Shown piece after piece: positions 18,060 to 27,300 of a stretch of DNA of 40,760 bases (position 1 is its first letter; each line of letters begins with the position of its first letter). The DNA comes from Burkholderiaceae bacterium. GTDB taxonomy: Bacteria; Pseudomonadota; Gammaproteobacteria; Burkholderiales; Burkholderiaceae_A. A program made the position numbers and the translations under genes. The notes under the pieces are model-generated. The model made no database searches. It had not been told where the DNA came from and saw only the letters and a program-made list of their open reading frames with translations. The stretch spans positions 1 through 40,760 of the forward strand of contig SGYQ01000014.1 of the NCBI GenBank assembly GCA_004214155.1, given 5' to 3'.

Positions 18060-19222
18060 TAAATCTTTAAAAGAGAAAACTGTTGATGAATATCTTTGTG
18101 CAATTCGTGTAACTCAGCTAATGACTTTATCTCGAAAGTAAAATTTTTCGCCATCTTTTCGAGTATCTTCTCTACCGTCTGAGTAATTTCTAAAAAATGA
18201 ATCTTTCTTAACAAAAAAGCTTCTACAGCAATTTCATTAGCAGTATTTAATATCATTCCTGCGGTGGAACCCTCTTCTAAAACATTTCTTGCTATCTCAA
18301 TAGCAGGAAACTTGTTAATATCAACAGGATAAAAAGAAAGTTGCTTGATTTTGTTCCAATTTATCGTCTCTATTTGATTTGATCTTCTACCAGGCCATGA
18401 AAGCCCAAATGCTATGGGAACACTCATATCCGGATTTGATAATTGAGCAAGTGTTGACTTATCTTCAAATTCAACCATAGAGTGTATTATGCTTTCAGGA
18501 TGAACTATCACGTCTATTTCTTTGTTGTGTAACTTGAATAGCCAGTGAGCTTCTAAAATCTCTAATCCTTTGTTCATCATAGTAGCAGAGTCTACTGAAA
18601 TCTTCTTTCCCATTTTCCAATTCGGATGCTTTAATGCACTTTCAATCGAAGCGGTTTTCATTTGTTCATCAGACCAATTTCTAAAAGGACCCCCCGAAGC
18701 GGTAAGAATAATTTTATTTATATTTTGAGGTTTTTTAAAACATTCATAATCTTTTCCCAAGCACTGAAAAATTGCGTTATGCTCGCTATCAATTGGAATA
18801 ATTTTACTTTTTGAGGTTTTTGTTTTCTCTAAAATTAATGCTCCTGCACAAATAATTGCTTCTTTATTTGCCAATAGAATTTGTTTCCCATGCTCGATTG
18901 CTAGCAATATGGATGGTAACCCTGCATAACCAACTATACCTGCAATAACTATATCTATGCGTTCGTCTGTTACAGCGGCATATATCCCATCGAACCCCTC
19001 CATTACTTCAATATTAAGTTTTTCTCTTAACTGCTTCGCAGCTGACGGCTCATGCATTACAGCCACATTAGGAGAGAATTCATGGATTAAAGGTTCCATG
19101 TCAGTGACGTTCGAATTAGCCACCAAAGAAAAAACATTAAATCTCTCTGGGTCATTCCTCACCAAGTTTAGTGTGCTTCTTCCAATGGAACCTGTAGCAC
19201 CTAATACAGCAAGATTTTTCAT
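18059..19222 (-). CDS. dxr: 1-deoxy-D-xylulose-5-phosphate reductoisomerase
   Basis: Dxr converts DXP to 2-C-methyl-erythritol 4-phosphate with NADPH, the committed step of the MEP isoprenoid pathway. The 387 residues start with the NADPH loop LGATGSIG (7-14) and carry LLANKEAIICAG, the metal-binding IPIDSEHNAIFQ and the substrate-loop MMNKGLEILEAHWLF. Products feed the undecaprenyl synthase UppS encoded two genes upstream. The ATG overlaps the cdsA stop by four bases. Length and motifs are normal. Confidence 0.98.
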   Translation of the reverse strand: MKNLAVLGATGSIGRSTLNLVRNDPERFNVFSLVANSNVTDMEPLIHEFSPNVAVMHEPSAAKQLREKLNIEVMEGFDGIYAAVTDERIDIVIAGIVGYAGLPSILLAIEHGKQILLANKEAIICAGALILEKTKTSKSKIIPIDSEHNAIFQCLGKDYECFKKPQNINKIILTASGGPFRNWSDEQMKTASIESALKHPNWKMGKKISVDSATMMNKGLEILEAHWLFKLHNKEIDVIVHPESIIHSMVEFEDKSTLAQLSNPDMSVPIAFGLSWPGRRSNQIETINWNKIKQLSFYPVDINKFPAIEIARNVLEEGSTAGMILNTANEIAVEAFLLRKIHFLEITQTVEKILEKMAKNFTFEIKSLAELHELHKDIHQQFSLLKI

Positions 19223-20034
19223 AACCTGGTCCCTATGATATTAAAAAAAACAATTAACGGTCCCACAGCAAGCGTAGCATCGAATCTATCGAACAAACCT
19301 CCATGGCCAGGAAGTATGTTCCCAGAATCTTTTTTCCCTGCGATTCTTTTCAGCTTTGACTCAAAGAGGTCAGCAAAGATTGCTACAAAAAATAACACGA
19401 AACTCAAAACGATTAACCACCATGTCCCAAGATTATACAAAGCAAATTCTTGCCACGTTCCGTCAATTTTAACCATAAATAAACTGTATATCGAATACAT
19501 AAAGAAAGCGCCATAAACACCTTCCCAGGTTTTATTTGGGCTAACCGTTGGGAACAGTTTTCTATAACCAAAAATTCTTCCAATAAAGTAAGCGCCGGTA
19601 TCGATTATCCAAACAAGGGCTAATATTGAGAGCAAGAACATAATACTTTCAATAAATGCATAATAGAGGGCTATCATACTGGCAAGACACATAGTAAACG
19701 CAAAAATCACACTCATCCCTTTTGAAGCTCGATATTTATTAAGAACAACCGCCGGGGAGACTAAAAACCAAAACAAGAAACTGAAAAATAACAAAACCAA
19801 GAGTAAATGTTGTGAGACCTTTCCATTGATCACCAATACAAAAATGAATATTAAAGCCAAGAGCCCTGATATTTTCGGAGCTCTACTTATATTAAGCAAC
19901 GAGACCCATTCCATGTAAATTCCAGAATGACAAGCAAGTAATAATAGTGGAAATAAAAAGCCGTCTTCATAAAATGCCAAAAATGTGGCAAAAGAGATCA
20001 GCAAGACTGCAGTGATTATTCTGTATAAAAACAA
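19219..20034 (-). CDS. cdsA: Phosphatidate cytidylyltransferase
   Basis: CdsA makes CDP-diacylglycerol from phosphatidate and CTP, the branch point of phospholipid synthesis, in the inner membrane. The 271-residue protein is almost wholly hydrophobic with about seven or eight membrane spans. The signature lies near the end: SPNKTWEGVYGAF, ADLFESKLKRIAGKKDSG and LPGHGGLFDRFDA. The start is TTG at 20034 with GGAAAG upstream; no ATG exists nearby in frame and the predicted start suits the first membrane helix. A 42-bp gap separates it from uppS, and the stop overlaps dxr. Confidence 0.95.
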   Translation of the reverse strand: MFLYRIITAVLLISFATFLAFYEDGFLFPLLLLACHSGIYMEWVSLLNISRAPKISGLLALIFIFVLVINGKVSQHLLLVLLFFSFLFWFLVSPAVVLNKYRASKGMSVIFAFTMCLASMIALYYAFIESIMFLLSILALVWIIDTGAYFIGRIFGYRKLFPTVSPNKTWEGVYGAFFMYSIYSLFMVKIDGTWQEFALYNLGTWWLIVLSFVLFFVAIFADLFESKLKRIAGKKDSGNILPGHGGLFDRFDATLAVGPLIVFFNIIGTRL

Positions 20035-20076
20035 TTTTCTTTCCGGTTATATCGAAAAGCAGGAGAAATTTTTGAA

Positions 20077-20871
20077 TTATAAAATATTTGATAGCTGATC
20101 ATTGTTTTCGTCTTCAGAAGCACCAACCCGAAAATCGACTGTTCCTCCAAATTTACGCTTTCTTCCGACATAAAAATCAATCGCTTCCCTTAAATCACCC
20201 TTATCAAAATCGGGCCATAAAATATCGGTAAAATAGAGTTCTGTATATGCTAAGTTCCAAAGCAGAAAATTGCTAAGTCTCTGTTCCCCACCTGTTCGAA
20301 TAAAAAGGTCTGGTTCCGGAATATCAGCTAATGCAAGGTATTGCGAAAATGACTGTTCCGTTAATTTCGTATAATCTTTAATCACATCAGGATTATTTTC
20401 TAAAAGTTTTTTAATTCCCTGAACAATATCCCACTTTCCCCCGTAGTTAAAACAAATATTAAGGCCTAAAAGATTATTTGACTCTGTTGTTTGTTCAGCC
20501 TCGCGCATGGCTCCGACTAAGGAATCTGGTAAGCTATCATTGTTACCGACAAATTTTAACCTAATACCTTGCTTTGCAAGCCCTTGTAATTCAGCTCTTA
20601 TGGTCCGCTCAAACAACGTCATCAGGAAGACGATCTCGGACTCAGTTCTCGTCCAATTTTCAGAACTAAAAGCAAAAACGGTAAGGTATTGGATCCTTTC
20701 ATTAATGCAGTTTTTCACCAATTGCTTTAAAGAACTTACCCCGATTTTATGCCCTTGATTTCTCACATAACCCCTGCGCTCTGCCCAGCGACCGTTCCCG
20801 TCCATTACCACCGCAATATGAGTTAGAGTCTGATTTGAATTGATAAATTTATTGGCTACGATCGTGTTCAT
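20077..20871 (-). CDS. uppS: Undecaprenyl diphosphate synthase (cis-prenyltransferase)
   Basis: UppS condenses farnesyl diphosphate with eight isopentenyl units to make the lipid carrier for peptidoglycan and O-antigen. The chain has the signature HIAVVMDGNGRWAERRG with the catalytic Asp, the FAFSSENWTR segment, and the end motif EPDLFIRTGGEQRLSNFLLW. I use the ATG at 20871 (264 residues); a TTG at 20886 would add five residues and cannot be excluded, since neither has a clear ribosome-binding site. It lies 25 bp beyond frr. Standard operon position. Confidence 0.96.
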   Translation of the reverse strand: MNTIVANKFINSNQTLTHIAVVMDGNGRWAERRGYVRNQGHKIGVSSLKQLVKNCINERIQYLTVFAFSSENWTRTESEIVFLMTLFERTIRAELQGLAKQGIRLKFVGNNDSLPDSLVGAMREAEQTTESNNLLGLNICFNYGGKWDIVQGIKKLLENNPDVIKDYTKLTEQSFSQYLALADIPEPDLFIRTGGEQRLSNFLLWNLAYTELYFTDILWPDFDKGDLREAIDFYVGRKRKFGGTVDFRVGASEDENNDQLSNIL

Positions 20872-20896
20872 GTTCACAAAATTCAACGGTATCTTT

Positions 20897-21454
20897 CTAC
20901 ACTGTCAAAATATCTTTCTCTTTAACTGCCAGAAAGCTATCTACATTCTTTATGTTAACATCAGTTAATTTTTGAATTTCCTCTTGAAACCTCTTATCCT
21001 CATCAGAAGAAATTTCCTTTTCTTTCAGCTTTTTCTTAGAAGCATCGTTTGCTTCTCTTCTAATGTTCCTTATAGATACTTTGCAGTCCTCAGCAAAACC
21101 TTTGACAACTTTTATTAACTCTCTCCTTCTCTCCTGAGACAAGGGAGGCATTGGAACCTTTATTAGATCTCCAACCGAGGATGGATTCAATCCAATGTTC
21201 GACTCAAGAATAGCTCTCTCAATAGATGGAATTAAATTTTTTTCCCAAGGAACGACACTTAATGTTTGACTATCTGAGACCGTTACTGAGGCTACCTGAT
21301 TTATGGGCGTCATTGTTCCGTAATAATCAACGCTGACTTGGTCTAAGATGCTCGGGTGCACCCTACCCGTTCTAATCTTATCAAAATCGCTTTTTAAAAT
21401 ATTTATTGCCTTACTCATCTTTTGCTCTGCTGCCTGCTTTAAATTTTGTTCCAT
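20897..21454 (-). CDS. frr: Ribosome recycling factor
   Basis: RRF splits post-termination ribosomes together with EF-G. At 185 residues it has the normal length. The three-helix-bundle domain contains RTGRVHPSILD and the later PPLSQERRRELIKV, with a small alpha/beta head domain between (YYGTMTPINQVASVTV, VVPWEKNLIPSIERAI). The ATG at 21454 follows pyrH by 9 bp. The order pyrH-frr-uppS is widely conserved. Nothing unusual. Confidence 0.98.
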   Translation of the reverse strand: MEQNLKQAAEQKMSKAINILKSDFDKIRTGRVHPSILDQVSVDYYGTMTPINQVASVTVSDSQTLSVVPWEKNLIPSIERAILESNIGLNPSSVGDLIKVPMPPLSQERRRELIKVVKGFAEDCKVSIRNIRREANDASKKKLKEKEISSDEDKRFQEEIQKLTDVNIKNVDSFLAVKEKDILTV

Positions 21455-21463
21455 TTTTCTTAC

Positions 21464-22189
21464 CTAATCACTGTAAACAAACGTTCCTTCATTCCTGCCC
21501 ATTACTGCTTCTTTGAGTGCTCCGTGTTTCGTGATTTTTATTACATGGACTGGTAGTTTCTGGTCTCTACACAAAGCAAAAGCGGTAGCGTCCATAATAC
21601 GAAGTTTTTTGTTGATTACTTCGTCAAAAGAAATTGAGTCATACATCTTAGCGTTCGGATTTTCTTCCGGATCAGATTCATAAATACCATCAACTCTTGT
21701 AGCCTTGATCAAAAGTTCAGCACCGATTTCTGCTCCTCGAAGGGCAGCTGCAGTGTCCGTGGTAAAAAATGGATTTCCTGTACCTGCCGCAAATATTACA
21801 ACTTTTTTTTCGTTTAAATATTTCATAGCTTTTTGTCGCATGTAAGGTTCTACGATTTGATCGATGCGAATTGCGGATTGTACCTTAGCTTCAACTTTTG
21901 CTTGTCGCATAGCATCTTGCAATGCTATGGCATTCATTATTGTAGCTATCATTCCCATGTAGTCGGCTGTAGCGCGCTCAAGCCCTGTAGCACCCAAAGC
22001 AACTCCACGAAAAATGTTTCCTCCGCCAATGACTATTGCTAACCCCACTCCTAAATCATAAACCTGCTTTATCTCTTCTACTATAGAATCTATAGTTTTT
22101 TTATCGATACCAAACTGACTTGTACCCATCAAAGCCTCACCTGAAAGTTTCAACAGTACTCTTTTGTAGGGTTTTTTGTATGAGTCCAA
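21464..22189 (-). CDS. pyrH: Uridylate kinase (UMP kinase)
   Basis: PyrH phosphorylates UMP to UDP; it is a hexameric amino acid kinase-fold enzyme unrelated to eukaryotic UMP kinases. The 241 residues include [14 protein letters not shown] (9-22), [10 protein letters not shown], the [17 protein letters not shown] region and [19 protein letters not shown]. The conserved chain begins only a few residues after the TTG at 22189, and no ATG or GTG lies between, so TTG is the likely start. The gap to tsf is 32 bp. In the wider pathway it supplies UTP for galU and the UDP-sugars used by the lipid A enzymes here. Confidence 0.97.
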   Translation of the reverse strand: MDSYKKPYKRVLLKLSGEALMGTSQFGIDKKTIDSIVEEIKQVYDLGVGLAIVIGGGNIFRGVALGATGLERATADYMGMIATIMNAIALQDAMRQAKVEAKVQSAIRIDQIVEPYMRQKAMKYLNEKKVVIFAAGTGNPFFTTDTAAALRGAEIGAELLIKATRVDGIYESDPEENPNAKMYDSISFDEVINKKLRIMDATAFALCRDQKLPVHVIKITKHGALKEAVMGRNEGTFVYSD

Positions 22190-22221
22190 CTAGTTCTATC
22201 CAATACTATTAAGTGAGTACC

Positions 22222-23115
22222 TCAAGCTTTGGAGGCAGCCTGAGTAGCAGCAACCTCTTCTGCAAAATTTTCAGATTTTTTTTCTAATCCCTCCCCTACT
22301 ACAAATAACTCAAATGCCCTCACCGTTGCTCTTTTACTCTTAAGATATTCAGCAACCGTTTGTTTTCCGTCATCAGCCTTTACGAAAACCTGACCCAACA
22401 ACGAAATTTCCTTGACATATTTATTTACCGCCCCGGAAACCATTTTCTCTATGATTTCAACCGGTTTTCCGGATTTAACCGCCTTCTCACGGGCCACTCT
22501 CTGCTCTTTATCTAACAAACTCTGATCAATACCTGAAATATCTAGCGCCTTGGGTTTCATGGCAGCAATATGCATTGCAATATCTTTGCCAATTTCGGCT
22601 GTACCACCCTCTAGATCAAGCAAAACCCCAATCTTCGTTCCATGAAGGTACTTGTGCAAGGTACCTTTGGCACTCATATTTCTAAATCTTCTAATGGAGA
22701 TATTTTCCCCAATTTTTCCAATAAGTCGTGCCCTAACTTCCTCAACCGAGTCATTATTGATTAATTTAATTTCTTTTAAATTATCGACTGTTAAACACGG
22801 TTCAGAGTGACTCGACAACAATTTTGACAAATCCCTAACAAAGCCAAGAAAGTCATCGTTCTTTGCAACAAAATCAGTCTCACAGTTAACCTCAACAATT
22901 GTACCAACCGCACCAGTTATTTGGATGGCTATAGCACCTTCTGCCGTAATCCTAGCTGCTGTCTTACCAGCTTTAGAACCTAATTTGACACGTAAAATTT
23001 CCTCAGCCTTTTCGAATTCTCCCCCAGCCTCAATTAGAGCTTTTTTACATTCCATCATAGGGGCATCCGTTTTATCCCTTAACGCCTTTACCTCAGCAGC
23101 TTTAATTTGACTCAT
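22222..23115 (-). CDS. tsf: Elongation factor Ts
   Basis: EF-Ts recycles EF-Tu by displacing GDP. The 297 residues begin with a UBA-type domain ([13 protein letters not shown]) followed by the EF-Tu-contacting stretch [10 protein letters not shown]. The segment [12 protein letters not shown] and [11 protein letters not shown] are characteristic of betaproteobacterial EF-Ts, one of the better clues to the host lineage. It is slightly longer than E. coli EF-Ts (283). The ATG at 23115 has a good GAGGTGG about eight bases ahead, which lies inside the end of rpsB; the two genes overlap by 14 bases instead of having the usual spacer. Confidence 0.98.
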   Translation of the reverse strand: MSQIKAAEVKALRDKTDAPMMECKKALIEAGGEFEKAEEILRVKLGSKAGKTAARITAEGAIAIQITGAVGTIVEVNCETDFVAKNDDFLGFVRDLSKLLSSHSEPCLTVDNLKEIKLINNDSVEEVRARLIGKIGENISIRRFRNMSAKGTLHKYLHGTKIGVLLDLEGGTAEIGKDIAMHIAAMKPKALDISGIDQSLLDKEQRVAREKAVKSGKPVEIIEKMVSGAVNKYVKEISLLGQVFVKADDGKQTVAEYLKSKRATVRAFELFVVGEGLEKKSENFAEEVAATQAASKA

Positions 23116-23863
23116 CAGATTCCACCTCTACAAACTCTTCTTCACCTGTCTCCGCTACACCAGCATCCAAAACTTCTTCAACAGCCTTCTTCTGTCCGGC
23201 AATAATCGCATCCGCCATTTCCCTTGCATAAAGCTTTACTGCCCGGCTTGAGTCATCATTGCCAGGAATAACATAATCAACCCCAGCCGGTGAGTTATTC
23301 GTATCAACCACTCCCACAACAGGAATATTTAAAGCATTGGCTTCCTGAACTGCAATCTTGTGATAACCAACATCAATTATAAAAATAGCATCTGGAAGCG
23401 CTGACAGGTCCTTTATACCACCTAAACCTTTGTTCAGTTTATCCAGATTTCTGTTAAAGTTCAGAGCATCCTTTTTTGTCAGATTCTCAAGACCGCCTTC
23501 CAGAACAACAGCTTCCATCTCTTTCAGCCGATTTATAGAAGCTTTGACTGTTTTAAAATTTGTCATCATCCCGCCGAGCCAACGTTGATCAACATATGGC
23601 ATTTTACATCTAGCTGCCTCCTGAGCAATTATCTCTCTAGATGCTCGTTTTGTACTTACAAACATAATTACCCCCTTATTCGCGGCAAGGGTTTTTACAA
23701 ATTGAACCGCCTCAAAAATTTTTTTAACGGTAGACTCTAGATTAATTATATGAATTTTATTACGATGACCAAAAATATGAGGCGCCATGCCGGGATTCCA
23801 GAATCGCGTCTGGTGACCAAAATGAACTCCTGCCTCAAGCATCTCTCTCATTGATACTGACAT
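23102..23863 (-). CDS. rpsB: 30S ribosomal protein S2
   Basis: S2 is a late-assembling protein of the small subunit. The 253-residue chain starts [23 protein letters not shown] in the standard way (the stretch [13 protein letters not shown] is diagnostic) and includes [16 protein letters not shown] and [14 protein letters not shown]. The C-terminal tail is acidic (about fifteen residues rich in Glu and Asp). The ATG at 23863 is preceded by TGGAG at proper spacing. It heads the long operon to lpxA. The leader predicted from the promoter is only about 30 nt, too short for a large S2-binding regulatory RNA. It overlaps tsf by 14 bases. Confidence 0.98.
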   Translation of the reverse strand: MSVSMREMLEAGVHFGHQTRFWNPGMAPHIFGHRNKIHIINLESTVKKIFEAVQFVKTLAANKGVIMFVSTKRASREIIAQEAARCKMPYVDQRWLGGMMTNFKTVKASINRLKEMEAVVLEGGLENLTKKDALNFNRNLDKLNKGLGGIKDLSALPDAIFIIDVGYHKIAVQEANALNIPVVGVVDTNNSPAGVDYVIPGNDDSSRAVKLYAREMADAIIAGQKKAVEEVLDAGVAETGEEEFVEVESDESN

Positions 23864-23899
23864 TTAACGCTCCAGTTTATTAGTTTTAAAAAACATATT

Positions 23900-23928
23900 A
23901 TTCTACTAGTTATGGCGATTTCAATCAA
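23900..23928 (-). promoter_or_regulatory. Promoter of the rpsB operon
   Basis: On the minus strand TTGATT (23928-23923) and TAGAAT (23905-23900) are separated by exactly 17 bp. The -35 lies inside codons 4-6 of divergent map. Transcription would start near 23893, giving a leader of about 30 nt. On the plus strand TATTAT at 23896-23901 could serve map, leaving an almost leaderless message. Both are sequence matches only. Confidence 0.5.
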
Positions 23929-24718
23929 ATCTGAAGAAGAAATAGAATTAATGCGCGATTCTGGACGGCTTGCATCTGAGGTGCTAGATTTCATCACACC
24001 CTATGTTACCCCGGGAACCACAACCGAAGAATTGGATAGACTTTGCCATAATTACATGGTGGATGTGCAAAAAGTTATTCCAGCACCTCTTAATTATGCT
24101 CCCCCCGGTTATAAACCTTTCCCAAAATCTATTTGCACCTCCGTCAATCATCAAATTTGTCACGGCATCCCAGGGGGGAAAAAACTTAAAGACGGGGATA
24201 TCCTCAATATAGACGTTACGGTAATAAAAAACGGTTATCACGGTGACACGAGCCGCATGTTTTGCGTAGGCAAACCTTCGATTGCTGCAAAGAGACTGGT
24301 AAATGTGGCATATGAGGCAATGTGGGAAGGGATTCGAGTGGTAAAGCCTGGCGCATTTTTAGGTGACGTAGGGCATACAATTCAACGTTTTGCAGAAAAG
24401 CATAATTACTCTGTAGTTAGAGAATTTTGCGGCCACGGAATAGGAAAGAAATTTCATGAACCACCTCAGGTTCTACATTATGGCAGTACTGGAACCGGCA
24501 CAGTGCTTAAAAAGGGAATGACTTTTACCATAGAGCCGATGATAAATTTAGGTAAAAGAGATGTCAAAGAGATGCCTGACGGGTGGACAATAGTTACTAA
24601 AGATAGGAGTCTTTCAGCGCAATGGGAACATACGATTCTTGTTACCGAGAATGGCTACGAAGTAATGACAATCTCTGACCATAGCCCTGACAAAGAAAAA
24701 GTCTTCCCAATAAAGTGA
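23912..24718 (+). CDS. map: Methionine aminopeptidase, type I
   Basis: Map removes the initiator methionine from nascent proteins at the ribosome. The 268 residues form the pita-bread fold, and all five metal ligands can be read: Asp101 (ILNIDVTV), Asp112 (YHGDTSRMF), His175 (FCGHGIG), Glu208 (TIEPMIN) and Glu239 (QWEHTILV). The substrate-site His83 is in CHGIPGG. It is divergent from rpsB, as in most proteobacteria, with a 48-bp gap and no Shine-Dalgarno. The stop overlaps the glnD start (TGATG), so glnD translation is probably coupled. Confidence 0.98.
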   Translation: MAISIKSEEEIELMRDSGRLASEVLDFITPYVTPGTTTEELDRLCHNYMVDVQKVIPAPLNYAPPGYKPFPKSICTSVNHQICHGIPGGKKLKDGDILNIDVTVIKNGYHGDTSRMFCVGKPSIAAKRLVNVAYEAMWEGIRVVKPGAFLGDVGHTIQRFAEKHNYSVVREFCGHGIGKKFHEPPQVLHYGSTGTGTVLKKGMTFTIEPMINLGKRDVKEMPDGWTIVTKDRSLSAQWEHTILVTENGYEVMTISDHSPDKEKVFPIK

Positions 24719-27297
24719 TGAGTGTTGAATTAAATACCTTCAAATCAGAATTGACACAGGCTAGGAGTCAATTTTGCGGTTCATGGAAAAAAGAGACGCG
24801 TGCGCTGTCCAATATGCTCCGATACACAAAAAAAATCGATGAATTAATAAGAAATATTTGGAAAAGTTTTAATATCAATGAGGCATGCCTTATTGCTGTT
24901 GGAGGATATGGAAGAGGCGAATTAGCGCCTTTTTCCGATATAGATTTGTTAATCCTAACCTCTGATAATGCATCAAATTGTTATTCTGACGCCATTAGCA
25001 CGTTCGTATCAAACCTCTGGGATATTGGATTAGAGGCAGGACAAAGCGTTCGAACTATAAAGGAATCTATAAAGCTCGCCCAAACTGACTCGACAGTATC
25101 AACAAATCTACTAGAAATCAGATATTTAGCAGGAGAAAAAGATCTATTTTATCAATTGCAAAAGGAAAGACGAAATAAAATCGATTCAGAAGCTTTTACT
25201 AGAGCAAAATTACTAGAACTACAAAAACGACATGCCAGGTACAGAAATACTCCTTATAATCTAGAACCCAATATTAAAGAATCACCAGGTGGGTTAAGAG
25301 ATATTCAAACCATCAAATGGATTTGTGCTCAATTTTGTACAAGTTTAAATTGGCAAAAAACTTTAGCTAGTGAGCTTCTTACTGTGGAGGAAACAAATCA
25401 ACTTAAAAGACATGAGGCGAAACTAAAAACTTTAAGGGGACATCTTCATATTTCCGCTGGGAGGTGTGAAGATCGGCTAATCTTTGACTTACAAGCAAAG
25501 GTTGCGGCAACTTTTGGATTTAAAACTGAGGGAAACAGAAGAGCAAGCGAGCGTTTGATGCAAAGTTATTTCAATTCAGCAAAAGTTGTATATCAAATAC
25601 TCGAAATGTTTCTGGCAAGTATTGAACTCAAACTACTGGCTAGAACTAATGATTTAAAATTCGAAAAATTTAAAAAGAAACTGTGGATTCACAGAGTGAA
25701 CGTAAACTTCCTGGAATTTAGAGGCTTGCTAGATTTTGAGAACAAAGAAAAACTTCAAAAAGATCCGTCTTTAATTCTTCAGTGCTTTAGTGTATTTCAA
25801 GAAACTCCTGGAGTCTCTGGCTTTAGTCCAGAGACAACTAGGGTTATTTGGAATAGTAGAAAGCTAATGTCAGACGACTTTATCAAAAAAGAAAACATAA
25901 AAAAAGAATTTTTAAATATCTTCAAAAGAGAGCAAAAAGTTATTCAGACTCTGACATTAATGCATAGACTCGGAATTTTAGGAAGGATGCTGCCGGTTTT
26001 CCAAAAGATTGTCGGTCAGATGCAGCATGACTTATTTCATGTTTACACAGTCGATCAACACACTCTTCAAGTTATGGCAAATCTTGAACGTTTTACAAAA
26101 ATAGAACATGCCCACGAATTTCCTCTATGTAGCGAATTAATTACTTTAGTTAGACCCTATCAACTTTATTTAGGTGCTTTGTTCCATGATATCGCCAAAG
26201 GTAGAGGAGGAGATCACTCAATTCTCGGAGAACTAGAGGTAAAAAAATTTGCCGCGTTATATGACCTTGAGGCAAGAGAAACGGAACTCATTTGCTTTTT
26301 AGTTAGAGAGCATCTGGCAATGTCTTCCGTAGCACAGAAACAAGACCTGGATGACCCTAGCACAATAAGCCGATTTGCTGAGAAAGTCTTATCCCGTGAG
26401 AATCTTATTAATCTTTACCTTTTGACGGTTGCTGATATAAGAGGAACGTCTCCAAAAGTTTGGAATAATTGGAAAGCCAAACTTCTCGCAAGTCTATTCT
26501 ATAAAACCAATAGTTATTTACTAAAGAAAGAAGAGGGAGGAGAGGTTCTATCGGGGCATGCTCAGGCAGAAAAAAACAGGAAGTTAAACAATGTCAACGG
26601 TCACGCCGGAGAAGAAATAAAAAAATATTTGAATCTTTCATATTTTCTGCGACATGATATGACAGAAATTATATGGCATTCGAGGCTACTTTATGAAAAA
26701 TACCTTACAGAAAAATATATTGTTTTCTTTAAGGCTACTGATGATAGCATTGGTTTGAAGGTTGTTGTTTACGGAAAAGATAGAGAGGATCTATTTGTTG
26801 ATATTTTGGGCTACTTTCAATACAGGGGATTTGGGATTTTAGACGCAAAATTGAATACAACTAATCATGGCTATGTTCTTGACACGTTTTTAATTGATCA
26901 ATCAGTCATGCTTAATGAAGATATACTCAGAGTTCAGAAAGCTTGCGAGTCCGAACTCGTTCAAGTTCTAAATAATGAGAGAGAAATATCTGTCCCAGGA
27001 CACGCTAATAAACTATCAAGGCGACAAAGAAACTTCCCAATAACTCCCCGGATAGAATTAACCCCCGATGAGAAGGAAGAATTTTATATTTTATCTATTA
27101 CCTCTACAGATACCCCAGGGCTGCTTTACAAAGTAGCGAGGATTTTAGCTTCTTACAAAATATCGATACATTCTGCAAAAATCTCAACTCTTGGTGAAAA
27201 AGTTGAAGATGTTTTTTTAGTGAAAAAAGAGAATTTATTAACCGAAAACGAAACCATCAAGATAGAAACCGATCTCATGAGAAAATTATCAACTTAA
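24718..27297 (+). CDS. glnD: [Protein-PII] uridylyltransferase / uridylyl-removing enzyme
   Basis: GlnD senses glutamine and adds or removes UMP on PII proteins, setting nitrogen control. From the ATG at 24718 (859 residues; GTG one codon earlier is possible) it has the nucleotidyltransferase motif GGYGRGELAPFSDID (62-76, with Asp74 and Asp76), the GlnD-specific middle with QMQHDLFHVYTVDQHT, the HD hydrolase motif LFHDIAKGRGGDHS (His490-Asp491) and two C-terminal ACT domains (from about 690 and 790). All four parts look intact. It follows map with a one-base overlap. A classical GlnB is not in this window; the two PII-like proteins at 31549-32311 lack the tyrosine loop it would modify. Its stop is 3 bp from the convergent CLC gene. 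Confidence 0.97.
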   Translation: MSVELNTFKSELTQARSQFCGSWKKETRALSNMLRYTKKIDELIRNIWKSFNINEACLIAVGGYGRGELAPFSDIDLLILTSDNASNCYSDAISTFVSNLWDIGLEAGQSVRTIKESIKLAQTDSTVSTNLLEIRYLAGEKDLFYQLQKERRNKIDSEAFTRAKLLELQKRHARYRNTPYNLEPNIKESPGGLRDIQTIKWICAQFCTSLNWQKTLASELLTVEETNQLKRHEAKLKTLRGHLHISAGRCEDRLIFDLQAKVAATFGFKTEGNRRASERLMQSYFNSAKVVYQILEMFLASIELKLLARTNDLKFEKFKKKLWIHRVNVNFLEFRGLLDFENKEKLQKDPSLILQCFSVFQETPGVSGFSPETTRVIWNSRKLMSDDFIKKENIKKEFLNIFKREQKVIQTLTLMHRLGILGRMLPVFQKIVGQMQHDLFHVYTVDQHTLQVMANLERFTKIEHAHEFPLCSELITLVRPYQLYLGALFHDIAKGRGGDHSILGELEVKKFAALYDLEARETELICFLVREHLAMSSVAQKQDLDDPSTISRFAEKVLSRENLINLYLLTVADIRGTSPKVWNNWKAKLLASLFYKTNSYLLKKEEGGEVLSGHAQAEKNRKLNNVNGHAGEEIKKYLNLSYFLRHDMTEIIWHSRLLYEKYLTEKYIVFFKATDDSIGLKVVVYGKDREDLFVDILGYFQYRGFGILDAKLNTTNHGYVLDTFLIDQSVMLNEDILRVQKACESELVQVLNNEREISVPGHANKLSRRQRNFPITPRIELTPDEKEEFYILSITSTDTPGLLYKVARILASYKISIHSAKISTLGEKVEDVFLVKKENLLTENETIKIETDLMRKLST

Positions 27298-27300
27298 GAA

